Below, piece after piece: positions 62,499-64,000 of a stretch of 64,000 nucleotides of DNA; the stretch's first letter is position 1, and each line of letters starts with the position of its first letter. The stretch comes from an uncultured Alphaproteobacteria bacterium (GTDB lineage Bacteria > Pseudomonadota > Alphaproteobacteria > Rhodobacterales > Rhodobacteraceae), in assembly GCA_902596605.1 (NCBI GenBank), contig CACJUU010000001.1:108700-172699 (forward strand), in the 5' to 3' direction. The notes below the pieces were generated by a model. The model saw only the letters and a list, made by a program, of their open reading frames with translations, did not search any database and was not told the DNA's origin. The translations under genes were made by a program, and so were the position numbers.

Positions 62499-63637
62499 TA
62501 ATTATTTCCTCCTGCTCTGAGTTGATTGAGTGGAAGATACGGAACGACTCCTTGCTCCCCTCCAACATTTTGATCTAGTATAACTTTATCAACATCACGC
62601 ATGATTGACTCCATTCTCTCCAAATATAACCTTTTTCTCGTTACATCTTTAGCCTTGACGTACTCTTCGTAAACGGAAACAAACCTAGCAGCCTCACCCT
62701 CACTTTCATTGACTACCCTGGCTTTATATCCTTCTGCCTCCTGAATTAATTGAGCTGCCTCCCCACGAGCCTTCGCTAATGCCTGATTAGCATAAGCATC
62801 TGCTTGTTTCTCCAAGGTATCCTTCTCTTGCTCTGCAGCTTGTACGTCTCTAAAAGCGTCTATAACTTCGCCGGGTGGATCAGCTTTATCAAAGTTTAAA
62901 CGTACTATATTTACTCCGCTGTCGTAACTGTCCAAAGTGGTTTGTATCAAATTTCTAACCTCTGCGCTTATTACAGCCCTATCTCTGTTTAAAATGGGAG
63001 CGAGTTCCGATTTGGCAATCACCTCTCGCATTGCCGATTCAGAAACGGCTTGAATAGTTTCGCGTGGTTGGGCCAAGTTGAATAAAAATTTTGCTGGATC
63101 AGCAATATTCCATACGACTGAAAAATCAATATCTACTATGTTTTCATCTCCAGTTAGCATTAAACCTTCATCTTGGTTAGATGACCTGTTGCCAACTCCT
63201 ATATCCTCGGTATTTTCTCTTGTAACGGTCAGCACCTCATGTGTTATGAATGGCCATGGGGCAAAATTAAGTCCTGATTCACCTGTTCTGTAGTATTCAC
63301 CCAATAAAAGTTCAATGGACTTCTCCTCTGGCTTCACAGTGTAGAAAGAAGCATAAGCCCAAAACAAAACAAGCGCTAGGCCGATTAATCCGTAAGAGCC
63401 TTTTCCAATTCCAGGGGATTTTTGGCCTCTACCGCCCCTACCACCGGATCCACCACCTCCGAGTAGAACCTTTAGCCTTTCTTGACCTTTCCTTACCATA
63501 TCGTCTATTTCAGGGATAGATGTAGGTTTATCGTCTCGAGGTCCCTTACCACCACTGCCGTTACTATTACCCCAAGGGCTTTTATTTCCAGAATTATTTC
63601 CTCCACCCCAAGGGTTGTCATTATCATCGTTCGGCAT
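62498..63637 (-). CDS. hflK: FtsH protease modulator HflK
   Basis: HflK is the partner of HflC in the FtsH-regulating complex. The 379-residue protein begins with a glycine/asparagine-rich cytoplasmic tail (NPWGGGNNSGN, SGGRGGRGQ), then a membrane helix at about 80-98 and an SPFH domain with YTVKPEEKSIELLLGEY. The C-terminal helix carries alanine/glutamate-rich repeats. The gly-rich head is typical. It is 76 bp after gor. Confidence 0.95.
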   Translation of the reverse strand: MPNDDNDNPWGGGNNSGNKSPWGNSNGSGGKGPRDDKPTSIPEIDDMVRKGQERLKVLLGGGGSGGRGGRGQKSPGIGKGSYGLIGLALVLFWAYASFYTVKPEEKSIELLLGEYYRTGESGLNFAPWPFITHEVLTVTRENTEDIGVGNRSSNQDEGLMLTGDENIVDIDFSVVWNIADPAKFLFNLAQPRETIQAVSESAMREVIAKSELAPILNRDRAVISAEVRNLIQTTLDSYDSGVNIVRLNFDKADPPGEVIDAFRDVQAAEQEKDTLEKQADAYANQALAKARGEAAQLIQEAEGYKARVVNESEGEAARFVSVYEEYVKAKDVTRKRLYLERMESIMRDVDKVILDQNVGGEQGVVPYLPLNQLRAGGNN

Positions 63638-63713
63638 TTCTATTCCTTTACTACGTAAAAATCGATTGTTTGGTATAAATGCTCATTAATTTGAGAATTT
63701 CAAGTGTATATAG

Positions 63714-64000
63714 TTAATTTAAAGTAACTAGTTCTTCTGCAGCAGTCGGATGTACTGCACAAGTTGCGTCAAAATCTTTTTTTGTTGCTCCCATTTTAAC
63801 GGCTACAGCAGCAACTTGTATAAGTTCCGCGGCACCCTCTCCAACAATGTGAATCCCAAGAATTTTATCAGTCTTTTTTTCAACTAGCATTTTCATGAGC
63901 GTTTTTTGTGGATTTCCTGATAATTGATTTTTCATCGGTTTGAATTCTGTCTTAAAAACTACATAAGCTTTACCTGCATTTACTACCTCTGACTCCGACA
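63714..64000 (-). CDS. gor: Glutathione reductase, C-terminal part (cut by window edge)
   Basis: Only about the last 95 codons are visible; the gene continues past the right edge. The segment EFKPMKNQLSG, then EKKTDKILGIHIVGEGAAELIQ, VKMGATKKDFDATCAVHPTAAEELVTLN is the dimerisation-domain end of glutathione-disulfide reductase, with the catalytic histidine in VHPTAAEE. Gor reduces oxidised glutathione with NADPH. Placement upstream of hflK also occurs in other Rhodobacterales. A mercuric or dihydrolipoamide reductase is less likely given the FKPMK and AEELVT sequence. Confidence 0.88.
   Translation of the reverse strand, partial: SESEVVNAGKAYVVFKTEFKPMKNQLSGNPQKTLMKMLVEKKTDKILGIHIVGEGAAELIQVAAVAVKMGATKKDFDATCAVHPTAAEELVTLN

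Overview
The window is AT-rich and looks like the chromosome of an aerobic anoxygenic phototroph of the Alphaproteobacteria, most likely a low-GC marine relative of the Rhodobacterales. Three things support this. The left 16 kb carries a photosynthesis gene cluster in the Rhodobacter order (crtEF-bchCXYZ, crtDC, crtIB-tspO, crtA-bchIDO). The rest includes alphaproteobacterial blocks (ccmABCDG, ftsY-ispZ, hflKC-degQ). A gene near the right end is preceded by a GTTC-N7-GTTC LexA operator, the alphaproteobacterial form. Species cannot be fixed from this alone.

Layout. 1-16180: bacteriochlorophyll a and spheroidene-type carotenoid genes in four transcription units. Five TGT-N12-ACA palindromes (PpsR/CrtJ operators) lie in the three promoter regions and overlap recognisable -35/-10 boxes. 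crtA appears to use an ATT start codon, and crtC has conserved coding sequence upstream of its first ATG. 16194-30860: general metabolism and envelope genes (enoyl-CoA hydratase, MFS, acetoacetyl-CoA synthetase, TrkH, LptF, acyl-CoA synthetase, nitroreductase, class II aldolase, AcnB, WaaA), with a small HAD-phosphatase relic. 30861-36981: a gene-poor, very AT-rich stretch with two methyltransferases, a small lipoprotein and a giant flagellin. The flagellin's variable region contains seven degenerate ~55-residue repeats, probably a seven-bladed beta-propeller. The stretch ends at a tRNA-Ser(GGA).

37100-51758: AlaX, an MscS-type channel, then a light/oxidative-stress block. Nine minus-strand genes (DUF2182, DUF1326, ccr, a class-V aminotransferase, photolyase, amine oxidase, DUF1365, cyclopropane-fatty-acid synthase, MFS) have gaps of at most 19 bp and look like one operon. 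It converges on a DUF6134-SDR pair. 52032-54759: cytochrome c maturation genes ccmABCDG. 54762-64000: ispZ, ftsY, xseA, purD, a 2Fe-2S ferredoxin, an orphan DnaE2 C-terminal OB-fold gene behind a LexA box, degQ, a DUF2065 protein, hflC, hflK and the 3' end of gor.

Together these suggest a bacterium that makes bacteriochlorophyll a and spheroidene-type carotenoids under PpsR repression, matures c-type cytochromes, and carries a linked light-damage defence (photolyase, lipid modification). The least expected items are the propeller flagellin, the SOS-controlled orphan OB-fold protein and the placement of ccr inside the photolyase/lipid operon.
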